Source: Castellaniella sp034674885
GTDB taxonomy: Bacteria; Pseudomonadota; Gammaproteobacteria; Burkholderiales; Burkholderiaceae_B
DNA: 64,000 bases
Direction of reading: 5' to 3'
Assembly (NCBI RefSeq): GCF_034674885.1
Contig: NZ_JAUCDS010000008.1
Coordinates: 52,607 to 116,606, forward strand
Of this stretch, positions 34,688-43,282 are shown one piece after another. Position 1 is the first letter of the stretch, and the number at the start of each line of letters is the position of its first letter. The position numbers and the translations under genes were made by a program. The notes beneath the pieces were generated by a model. That model was not told the DNA's origin. It searched no databases and was given only the letters and a program-made list of their open reading frames with translations.

Positions 34688-36061
34688 TCACGCGGCCGGC
34701 AATGTGATCACCACGCACGCTCCGCCCAGTTCACCCTTGCGGATCAACGCCCAGCCACCGTACAGGTCAGCCAGGTCGCGGACGATTCCCAGACCCAGGC
34801 CTGAACCCGGCGTGCGTTCGTCGGCGCGCTTGCCACGCTCGAACACGGCCTCGGCGCGTTCCGGGCTCAGGCCGGGGCCATCATCCTCGACCCGGATTTC
34901 CAATTCGCCGTCCTGACGGCGGGCGCTCACCCGCACACTGCTGCGCGCCCATTTGCCCGCATTGTCCAGCACATTGCCCAGCATCTCCTGGAAATCCTGC
35001 GACTCGCCGCGAAAGGCAAGATCGGCCGCTACGCCCTGCAGGTCGTAGCGCAGGTCGCGCTCCGCGTGAACACGCTCCATCACCCGCACCAGGCCCTGCA
35101 GCAGCGGCAGAATGGGACTGCGCAGGCCCGTCATGCGCACGGCGGCGGCCGCCCGTGCATGGGCCAGGTGGTAATCGACCTGGCGGCGGGCCGCATCGAC
35201 CTGTTCGGCGACCAGGCGCGGCAAGGCGGGGTCGCCTGCAGCTGCCGCATTGGACATGACGGCCAGCGGCGTCTTCAGCGCGTGTGCCAGGTTCCCTGCC
35301 TGCTGGCGGGCGCGATCCAGGCCCTGGGCATTGCGCTGCAGGACCAGGTTGAAGTCCTCGACCAGCGGCTGGACTTCGGTGGGAAACACCCCATCGATCT
35401 GATCCGTACGCCCTTCGCGCACGTCCGCCAGACGGCCGCGCAGGCGGGCCATGGGCCGCAGGCCGTAGGAAACCTGCATCCAGGCCGCCGCCAGCATGCC
35501 CAGCACCAGCACTCCCAGCGCCAGGCCCAGCATGCGGTTGAAGCGGCTGATCGGTTCGGCCCACAAGGCCTGATCCGCCGCCACGGACAGCACCATGTCG
35601 TCAAAGGGGCCTTCCGCCGGTTCTACCTTGCGCACCCGCACGCGCAGCCGGGCGCCCGACGGGCCCAGCGCCGTGGCCTGCAGGTCCCGGCCGGCCTGCA
35701 GATCCGGGTAGGCATCGGGCAGATGCGCATCCCACAAAGACCGGGAGCGCAGCAACTGGGCGGGCAGGCCGTGCTGGGCGGGCACGCTGATCTGCCAATA
35801 CAGGCCCGAGAACGGATGGCCGAAACGCGGATCGCTGGGAAACGAGGATAGCGATACCTGGCCCTGGGGATCGACCTGCAGCACCGCCGTCAATTGATCC
35901 AGGTGGATGTTCAGTTCGGACTGCAGCTGCGCCAGGATATGCTGGCGAAACAGCTGCTGGATGCCCCACCCGGCCACTGCCACGCTGAGCAGTACCCAGG
36001 CCAGCATGCCGGCCAGCAGGCGCAGGCGCAACGACCGGTAGCGCGCCCGCAGCTGCCTCAT
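34688..36061 (-). CDS. Two-component sensor histidine kinase (PhoQ/QseC-like)
   Basis: A 457-residue membrane kinase: helix 1 near 17-36, a periplasmic domain of about 140 residues, helix 2 near 178-196, HAMP, then HisKA with phosphoacceptor H260 in AGNLAHALKTPLAV. ATPase boxes are GNVLDNAGKWA (N), VEDDGPGLSPE (G1) and GSGLGLGIVRDL (G2). Its start overlaps the response regulator stop by ATGA. The LAHALKTPLAV form and periplasmic domain resemble PhoQ-like kinases of Burkholderiales. Together with the PepSY gene it suggests sensing of cations or envelope stress; the signal is not known. Confidence 0.92.
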   Translation of the reverse strand: MRQLRARYRSLRLRLLAGMLAWVLLSVAVAGWGIQQLFRQHILAQLQSELNIHLDQLTAVLQVDPQGQVSLSSFPSDPRFGHPFSGLYWQISVPAQHGLPAQLLRSRSLWDAHLPDAYPDLQAGRDLQATALGPSGARLRVRVRKVEPAEGPFDDMVLSVAADQALWAEPISRFNRMLGLALGVLVLGMLAAAWMQVSYGLRPMARLRGRLADVREGRTDQIDGVFPTEVQPLVEDFNLVLQRNAQGLDRARQQAGNLAHALKTPLAVMSNAAAAGDPALPRLVAEQVDAARRQVDYHLAHARAAAAVRMTGLRSPILPLLQGLVRVMERVHAERDLRYDLQGVAADLAFRGESQDFQEMLGNVLDNAGKWARSSVRVSARRQDGELEIRVEDDGPGLSPERAEAVFERGKRADERTPGSGLGLGIVRDLADLYGGWALIRKGELGGACVVITLPAA

Positions 36062-36726
36062 GGCGCGCGGGCCGCTTCCAGCCGGTAGCCCAGGCCGCGC
36101 ACCGTCTGGATCAGATCGGCGGGGATCTTGCGCCGCAGGCGGGCGATGAAGACTTCGATCGTGTTGGAATCCCGATCGAAATCCTGGGCATAGATGTGTT
36201 CCACCAGCTGGCTGCGGGACACGACTTCCCCCTGGTGCATCATCAGATAGGCCAGCACCCGGTATTCATGGCTGGTCAGTTCCAGCGGCGCGCCGTCCAG
36301 CAGCAGGCGCGACTGACGTGTATCGAGCAGCAGCGGCCCGCAGCGGATGTCCGCACTGGCATGGCCACCCGCCCGGCGCAGCAGCGCGCGCACCCGCGCC
36401 TGCAGTTCTTCCACGTGAAAGGGCTTGGTCAGATAATCATCGGCGCCGGCATCGATGCCGGCGACCTTGTCGTGCCAGTTGTCGCGCGCGGTCAGGATCA
36501 GCACCGGCATCTGCCGATCGGACTCGCGCCAGGTCCGCAGCACCGACAGGCCGTCGCGCCCGGGCAGGCCCAGATCCAGGACCACCAGGTCGTAGGGTTC
36601 GAACAGGCCCTGATGCTGGGCATCCAGGCCGTCCGAGGCGACGTCCACGACGTAGCCGGCGGACTCCAGGGCGGTTTTCAGCTGCGAGGCCAGCAGCGGT
36701 TCATCTTCGGCAACCAGAAGCCTCAT
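36058..36726 (-). CDS. OmpR/PhoB-family response regulator
   Basis: A 222-residue regulator. The receiver domain has the acidic pair ED (7-8), phospho-acceptor D51 in VVLDLGLPGRDG, T79 and K101 in DDYLTKPF. The C-terminal winged helix contains LELTSHEYRVLAYLMMHQGE and the recognition region DRDSNTIEVFIARLRRKI. It overlaps the kinase start and its own start overlaps the PepSY gene stop (36723-36726), so all three form one operon. It is not PhoB by context: pstSCAB lies upstream on the same strand but is separated by a large hairpin. Confidence 0.93.
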   Translation of the reverse strand: MRLLVAEDEPLLASQLKTALESAGYVVDVASDGLDAQHQGLFEPYDLVVLDLGLPGRDGLSVLRTWRESDRQMPVLILTARDNWHDKVAGIDAGADDYLTKPFHVEELQARVRALLRRAGGHASADIRCGPLLLDTRQSRLLLDGAPLELTSHEYRVLAYLMMHQGEVVSRSQLVEHIYAQDFDRDSNTIEVFIARLRRKIPADLIQTVRGLGYRLEAARAP

Positions 36727-37091
36727 GGATGCTTTCCTTGATCATGCGGGGGACGGCGACCCGCCCATAATACCTGCCCGGTGCGGGCATCGACCTTGAT
36801 CTTGACCAAACGCCCCTGATCCTGGAGGATTTTCAGCTTGTAGACCCAGCGATCCGTACAGGTCCCGCTGTGCTGGCAGTCCCCGTCATCCTCGTCGAAT
36901 TCGACCTTCAGGACCTGACCGGGATAGTCTTTGGCGACGCGGGCCAGCACGTCCTGCAGAGGCAGGACCTCACCGGCGGCCTGCAGGCGTTCGGCCTTTT
37001 CTCGATCACGATCATGGTCGTGGGCCTGCGCACCCGTGGCCCATGTTCCCACCAGCGCCAGCAGGGTGGCCAGCATGTGGCGACGTTGCAT
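36723..37091 (-). CDS. Secreted PepSY-domain protein
   Basis: A 122-residue periplasmic protein. Signal peptide MQRRHMLATLLALVGTWATG, cleaved near AQA-HD, then a histidine/aspartate-rich start (HDHDRDRE) that could bind metals, and a PepSY fold (LPLQDVLARVAKDYPGQVLK ... VKIKVDARTGQVLWA). Two cysteines in DCQHSGTC may form a disulfide or bind metal. PepSY proteins next to PhoPQ-like systems are often their targets or modulators. It is the first gene of the operon with the regulator and kinase. Confidence 0.85.
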   Translation of the reverse strand: MQRRHMLATLLALVGTWATGAQAHDHDRDREKAERLQAAGEVLPLQDVLARVAKDYPGQVLKVEFDEDDGDCQHSGTCTDRWVYKLKILQDQGRLVKIKVDARTGQVLWAGRRPPHDQGKHP

Positions 37092-37159
37092 GACAAACCC
37101 CTTTCAGATTGGATGGGGGCAGGATAGCGGGAGCAGGATGAATGTCGGGTGAACGAGGT

Positions 37160-37272
37160 GCCCGCAGGGGCTATCTCAAACTGTTGCATCTCTCCACGTC
37201 GCGCCCTGCAGGGCGCTCCGATAAATCCGGCGCGAAATAGCCCGCAGGGGCTATTTCGTGTCCGGATTTATC
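37160..37272. repeat. Long inverted repeat with repeated 15-mer, containing the pstB stop codon
   Basis: Bases 37220-37243 and 37248-37272 form a 24-bp stem with one bulged T (37261) and one G-T pair around a GCAG loop. The outer arm is GATAAATCCGG / CCGGATTTATC and the inner arm CGCGAAATAGCCC / GGGCTATTTCGTG. The pstB stop (37268-37270) lies inside the right arm. The loop region gcccgcaggggctat (37240-37254) occurs again exactly 80 bases earlier (37160-37174). Between them is a perfect palindrome GCGCCCTGCAGGGCGC (37201-37216). The stem has no T-run after it, so it may be a REP-like or mRNA-protecting structure. Confidence 0.7.
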
Positions 37273-38059
37273 CAAATCTACCTGTGATGTAGTCTTCGGT
37301 TTCCTTGCGGGTGGGCTTCACGAAGATCTGGTCGGTGGGGCCGAATTCCATCAGTTCGCCCAGGTACATGTAGGCGGTGTAGTCCGAGCAGCGGGCGGCC
37401 TGCTGCATGTTGTGCGTCACGATGACGACGGTGTAGTCGTCCTTCAGTTCGGCGATCAGTTCCTCGATCTTGGCGGTGGAGATCGGGTCCAGAGCCGAGC
37501 AGGGTTCGTCCAGCAGCAGGACTTCAGGCTTGATCGCCACGCCCCGGGCGATGCACAGACGCTGCTGCTGGCCGCCCGACAGGCCGTTGCCGCTTTGGCC
37601 GAGCTTGTCCTTGACCTCGTTCCACAGGGCTGCCTTGGTCAGGGCCCATTCCACCCGTTCATCCATTTCGCCCCTGCTGAGCCGCTCGAACAGACGCACG
37701 CCGAAGGCGATGTTGTCGTAGATGCTCATGGGAAACGGCGTGGGCTTCTGGAACACCATGCCGACCTTCGCACGGATCAGGGAAATGTCCAGGCGCGAAT
37801 TCAACAGGTCTTCGCCGTCCAATTCGATGGAGCCCTCGGCCCGCTGGCCGGGGTAGAGCTCGAACATGCGATTGAAGGTGCGCAGCAGGGTCGATTTGCC
37901 GCAGCCCGACGGGCCGATGAAGGCAGTGACCTTGTTCTCGGCGATGTCCATGTTGATGTCGCGCAGGGCATGGAAATTGCCGTAATAGAAATTCAGGTGA
38001 CGCACGGCCAGTTTGGTGCGTTCCAAAGCGGCGGTCGAGGACAGGATCATAGTGGGCAA
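37268..38059 (-). CDS. pstB: Phosphate ABC transporter ATP-binding protein
   Basis: The 263-residue ATPase powers high-affinity phosphate import by PstCA. Walker A GPSGCGKST is at 49-57, the Q-loop in GMVFQKPTPFPMSIYDNI, the signature LSGGQQQRLCIARG and Walker B in VLLLDEPCSALDP, then the His-switch VTHNMQQAARCSDY. It starts seven bases after pstA ends and is the last gene of the operon. No phoU follows, although phoU usually closes such operons; after pstB there is only the hairpin and the PepSY gene. Confidence 0.96.
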   Translation of the reverse strand: MPTMILSSTAALERTKLAVRHLNFYYGNFHALRDINMDIAENKVTAFIGPSGCGKSTLLRTFNRMFELYPGQRAEGSIELDGEDLLNSRLDISLIRAKVGMVFQKPTPFPMSIYDNIAFGVRLFERLSRGEMDERVEWALTKAALWNEVKDKLGQSGNGLSGGQQQRLCIARGVAIKPEVLLLDEPCSALDPISTAKIEELIAELKDDYTVVIVTHNMQQAARCSDYTAYMYLGELMEFGPTDQIFVKPTRKETEDYITGRFG

Positions 38060-38066
38060 AAGTGGA

Positions 38067-38927
38067 TTATTTACGGAACAGGCTGCGGGCGGCGATATTG
38101 ATCCCCAGCACCAGCAGGGTGATCAGGGCGGCGCCCGCCCAGGCCAGGCGATTCCAGTCCTCGAAGGGACTGGCGGCGTATTGGAAGATCACCACCGGCA
38201 GATTGGCGATGGGCGCGTTCATGTTGAAGGACATGAACTGGTTGTTCAGCGCGGTGAACAGCAGCGGCGCCGTTTCGCCGGCGATGCGGGCCACCGCCAG
38301 CAAAATGCCGGTGATGATGCCCGAGCGCGCCGCACGATAGCAGATGAAGACAACCACCCGCCACTGCGGGCAACCCAGCGCGGCGGCAGCCTCGCGCAGG
38401 CTGTTGGGCACCAGGCAGAGCATGTTGTCGGTGGCCCGCACCACGACCGGAATCACCAGGATCGCCAGGGCGAAGGCCCCGGCCCAACCGGAATAATGGC
38501 CGACCTGCGCCACATAGACGGCGTAGATGAACAGACCGATCACGATGGACGGCGCCGACAGCAGCACGTCGTTCAGAAACCGGGTGGCTGGCGCCAGCCA
38601 GCCCCGGCGGCCATATTCGGCCAGATAGGTGCCCGCCAGCACGCCGATGGGGGTGCCGATCAGCGTGCCGACGGCCGACATCAGCACACTGCCGATGATG
38701 GCGTTCAACAGGCCCCCGGCTTCGCCCGGAGGCGGCGTGCTTTCCAGCACCAGGGTCAGCGACAAAGCGCTGCCGCCCTTGAGCAACAGCGTGGCAATGA
38801 TCCAGGCCAGCCAGAACAGCCCCGACCCCAGGGCCACGCCCGACAGGGTGAGCATGAGGCGGTTGAACCGCCGCCGGCGCCGGTAGATCGGATTGGTCAG
38901 AGCGATGGGGGAATCGGGCACGGGCAT
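38067..38927 (-). CDS. pstA: Phosphate ABC transporter permease PstA
   Basis: A 286-residue inner-membrane permease with six helices. The ABC coupling region is visible in TDNMLCLVPNSLREAAAALG, and LAYAGTYLAEYG-like sequence (VLAGTYLAEYGRRG) is typical of PstA. It pairs with PstC to form the phosphate channel. It starts six bases after pstC ends. The basic N-terminus YRRRRRFNRL precedes helix 1. Nothing is unusual. Confidence 0.95.
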   Translation of the reverse strand: MPVPDSPIALTNPIYRRRRRFNRLMLTLSGVALGSGLFWLAWIIATLLLKGGSALSLTLVLESTPPPGEAGGLLNAIIGSVLMSAVGTLIGTPIGVLAGTYLAEYGRRGWLAPATRFLNDVLLSAPSIVIGLFIYAVYVAQVGHYSGWAGAFALAILVIPVVVRATDNMLCLVPNSLREAAAALGCPQWRVVVFICYRAARSGIITGILLAVARIAGETAPLLFTALNNQFMSFNMNAPIANLPVVIFQYAASPFEDWNRLAWAGAALITLLVLGINIAARSLFRK

Positions 38928-38933
38928 GGCGGA

Positions 38934-39875
38934 TCAGTGATGCGCGCCTTCTTTGCGCGACAGTTTCAGGAGCATGAATTTCGACAGGGCCAGCACCACC
39001 GTGGTGATCAGGAACAGGATCAGACCCAGTTCCAGCAGGGCGGATTTCTGCAGGCCGCCGGCCTCGTTGAATTCGTTGGCCAGGGCCGAAGCAATGGAAT
39101 TGGACGGCGAGAAAATCGAGGACGGCAGATTGAAGGCGTTGCCGATCACGAAAGTGACAGCCATGGTCTCGCCCAGGGCTCGTCCCAGGCCCAGCATGAT
39201 GCCGCCGATGACGCCATGCTTGGTGTAAGGCAGGACGACCTTCCAGACGACTTCCCAAGTGGTACTGCCCAGGCCGTAGGCGGATTCCTTCAGCATGGGC
39301 GGCACCTGCTCGAACACGTCGCGCATGACGGCGGTAATGAAGGGAATCACCATGATCGACAGAATCAGACCGGCCGTGAACAGACCGATTCCCATGGGCG
39401 GGCCCGCAAACAGGTCGCCCAGCACCGGCACACCCTCGAACAGGTCGACGATGATCGGCTGCACATATTCCTGGAACAGGGGCACGAAGACGAACAGCCC
39501 CCACATGCCGTAGATGATGGACGGAATGGCTGCCAGCATCTCGATGGCGATCCCCAGGGGACGACGCACCCAGGGCGGCGCCAGTTCGGTCAGGAACATG
39601 GCAATACCGAAGGATACCGGGACTGCGATCAGCAAAGCCAGCAAGGCGCTGATGACCGTCCCCAGGATGGGCACCAGGGCGCCGTAGTGCTGTTTCACCG
39701 GGTCCCAGTCGTTGGTCCAGAGAAACGCCAGGCCGTCCCGGACCAGGGTGTCCCGGCTGCCATACACCAGCGACACCAGGATGCCGGCCAGCAGAATGAA
39801 GACCAGGAACGCAAACGCCCGCGTCAGATGCCGGAATCCGGCATCCACCAGCAGACTGCGGTGTTGAATGCTCAT
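38934..39875 (-). CDS. pstC: Phosphate ABC transporter permease PstC
   Basis: A 313-residue permease with six helices; FLTELAPPWVRRPLGIAIEM and the loop ESAYGLGSTTWEVVWKVVLP (EAA-type coupling motif) identify PstC. IPSIIYGMWGLFVFVPLF is also typical. It follows pstS after 166 bases containing a terminator-like hairpin, so pstCAB may be expressed at a lower level than pstS. The start at 39875 lacks a strong ribosome site (the upstream sequence is C-rich). Confidence 0.95.
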   Translation of the reverse strand: MSIQHRSLLVDAGFRHLTRAFAFLVFILLAGILVSLVYGSRDTLVRDGLAFLWTNDWDPVKQHYGALVPILGTVISALLALLIAVPVSFGIAMFLTELAPPWVRRPLGIAIEMLAAIPSIIYGMWGLFVFVPLFQEYVQPIIVDLFEGVPVLGDLFAGPPMGIGLFTAGLILSIMVIPFITAVMRDVFEQVPPMLKESAYGLGSTTWEVVWKVVLPYTKHGVIGGIMLGLGRALGETMAVTFVIGNAFNLPSSIFSPSNSIASALANEFNEAGGLQKSALLELGLILFLITTVVLALSKFMLLKLSRKEGAHH

Positions 39876-39935
39876 GAGGGGGACTTTCGGTGATGGAGAC
39901 TCGCCTGCCGGGAGGCGGGCCGATCAGGATTCAAA

Positions 39936-39959
39936 AACCCGTATTTTCCCACAAACGGG
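39936..39959 (-). terminator. Partial terminator between pstS and pstC
   Basis: On the minus strand CCCGT, a 12-base loop and ACGGG are followed by TTTTT. The stem is only five pairs, which suits attenuation more than full stop. It lies in the 166-base gap after pstS, a place where binding-protein genes are often separated from permease genes. Confidence 0.5.
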
Positions 39960-40041
39960 CCGCCATCAGACGCCCCGCCGTGGAAAGCCCCGGCGTCCGC
40001 CCGGATCCCTTGCGGGTCGAGCCAGAGCGCCGGACACCCCG

Positions 40042-41085
40042 TCAGGGCCAGACAGCGGAGCCGTCCGCGCCGCGGATATGCTGCGTCCAGAGGCTGCGGA
40101 TCTGCTGGGTCACTGCTTCGGGCAGGGGGACGTAGTCCAGTTCGCGGGCCATGTCCGCGCCATCACGCCAGGCCCAGTCGAAGAAAGCCAGGACTTCGTG
40201 CGCCTTTTTCGGGTCGTCCTGCTTGCCGTGAACCAGGATGAAGGTGGCTGCAGTCACGGGCCAGGAATCGGCGCCCGGTTCGTTGTTCAGCACCAACCCC
40301 ATGCCAGGGGCGGAAGACCAGTCTGCATGAGCGGCCGCAGCAGCGAAGGCCTGCTGGGACGGTTGCACGAACTTCCCTTCGCGGTTCTGCAACTGCGCCC
40401 AGGCCAGGCCATTCTGATGAGCGTAGGCATATTCCACATAACCGATGGAATTGGCCAGCTGGCGCACGTAGGCAGCGACGCCTTCATTGCCCTTGCCGCC
40501 CTGCCCCGTGGGCCACTTGACGGCCTTGCCCTGCCCGACTTGTTCCTTCCAGGCCGGCGACACCTGAGACAGGTAGTTCGTCCAGCCGAACGTCGTACCC
40601 GAGCCATCGGAACGGTGCACCACCACGATGCCCTTGGCCGGCAGCTTCGCGTCCGGATTCAGGTCGACGATCGCCGGGTCGTTCCATTTCTTGATCTTGC
40701 CCAGGAAGATGTCGGCCAGCACCGGCCCCGTCAGTTTCAACTGGCCGGCCTTGATGCCTTCGACGTTCAGCACCGGCACCGTCCCACCGACCACGGCGGG
40801 GAACTGGACCAGGTCGTTTTCCTTCAGGGCCTCGGGCTTCATCGGGTCATCGGAGGCGCCGAAGTCCACGGTCTTGGCGATGATCTGCTGCTGCCCGCCG
40901 CCCGAGCCGATGGACTGGTAATTGACCCGGTGGCCAGTGACTTCCTGGTATTTGGCCGCCCATTTCGCGTAGATCGGATAGGGAAAGGAAGCACCCGCCC
41001 CCGTGAGGTCAGCGGCGAACGCAGGCGCGCCAGCAGCCGCCATCAGCGTCAGGCCGGCAGCGCACGTCAGAATTCGTTTAAGCAT
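40042..41085 (-). CDS. pstS: Periplasmic phosphate-binding protein PstS
   Basis: A 347-residue precursor with signal peptide MLKRILTCAAGLTLMAAAGA (cleavage near AFA-AD). The mature start DLTGAGASFPYPIYAKWAA and YQSIGSGGGQQQIIAKTVDF hold the phosphate-binding loops; VVVHRSDGSGTTFGWTNYLS is the third binding segment. The fold and length match E. coli PstS. A PHO box lies 72 bases upstream of its start, partly inside the end of ppk. It is the first gene of the pstSCAB operon. Confidence 0.96.
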   Translation of the reverse strand: MLKRILTCAAGLTLMAAAGAPAFAADLTGAGASFPYPIYAKWAAKYQEVTGHRVNYQSIGSGGGQQQIIAKTVDFGASDDPMKPEALKENDLVQFPAVVGGTVPVLNVEGIKAGQLKLTGPVLADIFLGKIKKWNDPAIVDLNPDAKLPAKGIVVVHRSDGSGTTFGWTNYLSQVSPAWKEQVGQGKAVKWPTGQGGKGNEGVAAYVRQLANSIGYVEYAYAHQNGLAWAQLQNREGKFVQPSQQAFAAAAAHADWSSAPGMGLVLNNEPGADSWPVTAATFILVHGKQDDPKKAHEVLAFFDWAWRDGADMARELDYVPLPEAVTQQIRSLWTQHIRGADGSAVWP

Positions 41086-41156
41086 GTCAAAAACCCTTTG
41101 TGGTTTGCGGTGATGACAGCTTCCAAGCTGTCAGGTCGTCATCTTAAAGAGCCGAC

Positions 41157-41183
41157 GTGACAGTTTGATGACAGTCATGACAG
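41157..41183 (-). promoter_or_regulatory. PHO box upstream of pstS
   Basis: On the minus strand CTGTCAT (41174-41168), CAAA, CTGTCAC (41163-41157) matches the PhoB consensus of two 7-mers separated by four bases. A further CTGTCAT lies at 41183-41177, two bases upstream. The site overlaps the ppk stop codon (41175-41177) and stands 72 bases ahead of pstS. Another ATGACAG...CTGTCA inverted pair lies at 41113-41133. Confidence 0.85.
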
Positions 41184-43244
41184 ACGCGCCGTCAGGTGTT
41201 GATGCAGGTTGACGGGGGCGCGGCGGTTGCGCACGCGCAGATAGCGGCCATCGGGCTGGGCGGCCCAGGCCAGCTGGTTGTCGCGCCAGGCGAAAGTGAA
41301 GGCCTCGTCGATCACGCGGCGGCGCAGGGTCTTGTCCAGCACAGGGAAGGCCAGTTCGACCCGGCGCAGGAAATTGCGATCCATCCAGTCGGCCGATGAC
41401 AGGTACAGGGGTTCGGCGCCGTCCTGGTAGAAATAGAAGACTCTGGAATGTTCCAGGAAGCGGCCGATGATGGAGCGCACCCGGATGTGTTCTGACAGCC
41501 CCGGCACACCGGCCTGCAGGGCGCAGGCGCCGCGCACGATCAGATCGATGCGCACCCCGGCCTGGCTGGCCTCGTAGAGCGCCTGGATCACAGTGGGTTC
41601 CAGCAGGGAATTCATTTTCGCGCGAATGCGGGCGCGCTTGCCGGCCCGGGCGAATTCGGTTTCGGCGCGGATCAGGTTCAGCACGGTTTCGTGCAGGGTG
41701 AAGGGCGACTGCAGCAGCAGCTTCAGTTCGCGGCGTGCGCCCAGGCCCGTCAGCAGGGAAAAGACCTGGTCCATGTCTTCGCAGATCGACTGATTGGCGG
41801 TCAACAGGCCGAAATCGGTATAGAGCTTTGCCGTGCGGGGGTGGTAATTGCCGGTGCCCAGGTGGCCGTAGCGGCGGATGCGCCCGTCTTCGCGGCGCAG
41901 GACCAGGGCCATCTTGGCATGGGTCTTGTGGCCCACTACCCCGTAGCTGACGTGGGCGCCGACTTCTTCCAGGCGCGCCGCCCAGTTGATGTTGGTCTGT
42001 TCGTCGAAACGCGCCATCAGTTCGACCACCACGGTGACTTCTTTTCCAGCGCGGGCCGCCGACAGCAGCAGCCCCATGAGTTCGGAGTCTTCGCCCGTGC
42101 GATAGATGGTCTGCTTGATCGCCACCACCTGCGGGTCCAGGGCGGCGGCGCGCAGGAACATCAGCACCGGCTGAAAGGACTGGTAAGGGTGATGCAGCAG
42201 ATGGTCGCGCGCGGCAATGGCGGCAAACAGGGCTTCCGGGCGTTCCAGGTCGCCGTCGAATGGCGGCGGCACCCGGGGGCGGAACACGGGATATTCCAGA
42301 TCGGAACGCCCGACCCGGTTGCACAGCTGCATCAGCCGGGCCAGATTGACCGGGCCGTTGACGCGATAGGTGTCGGCCGGCCCCAGGTTGAATTCACGCT
42401 GCAGGAACAGTTCCAGATCGGGCGGCATGGCATGGGCGATCTCCAGCCGCACGGACGCCCCGAAATTGCGCTGCGACAGTTCGCCCTGCAGGGCCTGGCG
42501 CAGATTGGTGATTTCTTCTTCGTCGACGAACAGGTCGCTGTTGCGCGTCACCCGCCACTGATAGCAGCCCTGCACGTCCATGCCGGGAAACAAGTCGCCC
42601 ACGAAGGCATTGATCAGGGTGGTCAACAGCATGAAGCCATCTGGGATGCCGGCGATCTCGGCGGGGACCTTGACCATGCGCGGCAGCGCGCGGGGCGCCT
42701 GCACGATGGCGATGTGGCCCTCGCGGCCAAAGGCGTCCTCGCCGCTGAGCGAAACGATGAAGTTCAGGCTTTTGTTGTAGACCCGGGGAAAGGGATGGGC
42801 CGGGTCCAGCCCAATGGGTGTCAGCAGCGGCATGACGTCGCGCAGGAACACCCCATAGGCCCATTCGCGCTGCAGATCGGTCCAGCCGGTGGAATAGATC
42901 AGCCCCACCCCGCATTCCATCAGTTTGGGCATGACCTCGCCCGTCAGCAGGCGGTTCTGCCGGTCTACCAGAGCATGGGCGGCCCGCTGCACGCGGTCGA
43001 AGGCTTCGCCGGGGGCCATGCCATCGGCCCCCAGCAGTTCCGGCGTCTGGCGCTGCTGTTCCTTCAGGCTGGCCATGCGGATTTCGAAGAATTCGTCGAG
43101 GTTTGAGCCGACAATGCACAGGTAGCGCAACCGTTCGAGCGGCGGCACGTCCAGGCGTTCGGCCATGGACAAGACTCGTTCGTTGAATTTCAGTACGGAA
43201 AGTTCGCGATTCAGCAAAGGTGGCGATGCATCGGCGCCGTGCAT
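41175..43244 (-). CDS. ppk: Polyphosphate kinase 1
   Basis: A 689-residue PPK1 that makes polyphosphate from ATP. The N-terminal domain begins LLNRELSVLKFNERVLSMAE. The autophosphorylated histidine is H442 in THAKMALVLRRE; the second conserved block GHLGTGNYHPRTAKLYTDFG follows. The ATG at 43244 is chosen because GGGAG stands seven bases upstream; a longer frame reaches 43376 and overlaps ppx. It is divergent from ppx with 67 bases between start codons. Its last codons overlap the PHO box of pstS. Confidence 0.95.
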   Translation of the reverse strand: MHGADASPPLLNRELSVLKFNERVLSMAERLDVPPLERLRYLCIVGSNLDEFFEIRMASLKEQQRQTPELLGADGMAPGEAFDRVQRAAHALVDRQNRLLTGEVMPKLMECGVGLIYSTGWTDLQREWAYGVFLRDVMPLLTPIGLDPAHPFPRVYNKSLNFIVSLSGEDAFGREGHIAIVQAPRALPRMVKVPAEIAGIPDGFMLLTTLINAFVGDLFPGMDVQGCYQWRVTRNSDLFVDEEEITNLRQALQGELSQRNFGASVRLEIAHAMPPDLELFLQREFNLGPADTYRVNGPVNLARLMQLCNRVGRSDLEYPVFRPRVPPPFDGDLERPEALFAAIAARDHLLHHPYQSFQPVLMFLRAAALDPQVVAIKQTIYRTGEDSELMGLLLSAARAGKEVTVVVELMARFDEQTNINWAARLEEVGAHVSYGVVGHKTHAKMALVLRREDGRIRRYGHLGTGNYHPRTAKLYTDFGLLTANQSICEDMDQVFSLLTGLGARRELKLLLQSPFTLHETVLNLIRAETEFARAGKRARIRAKMNSLLEPTVIQALYEASQAGVRIDLIVRGACALQAGVPGLSEHIRVRSIIGRFLEHSRVFYFYQDGAEPLYLSSADWMDRNFLRRVELAFPVLDKTLRRRVIDEAFTFAWRDNQLAWAAQPDGRYLRVRNRRAPVNLHQHLTARLS

Positions 43245-43258
43245 GGGGACTCCCAATC

Positions 43259-43282
43259 CTGTCATGTTACGGCCACTATAAT
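43259..43282 (+). promoter_or_regulatory. Candidate ppx promoter with PHO-like half-sites
   Basis: A perfect TATAAT at 43277-43282 lies 29 bases before the ppx ATG. Directly upstream, CTGTCAT (43259-43265), GTTA, CGGCCAC (43270-43276) matches the PHO box in 12 of 14 half-site bases. The box abuts the -10, closer than in known PhoB promoters, so its function is doubtful. The -10 assignment is more solid than the box. Confidence 0.4.

Noticed and set aside
38013..39893. A 626-codon plus-strand frame opposite pstA and pstC
   Set aside because: It is the complement of membrane-protein codons; the product is almost all Gln, His, Gly and Asp and has no motif.
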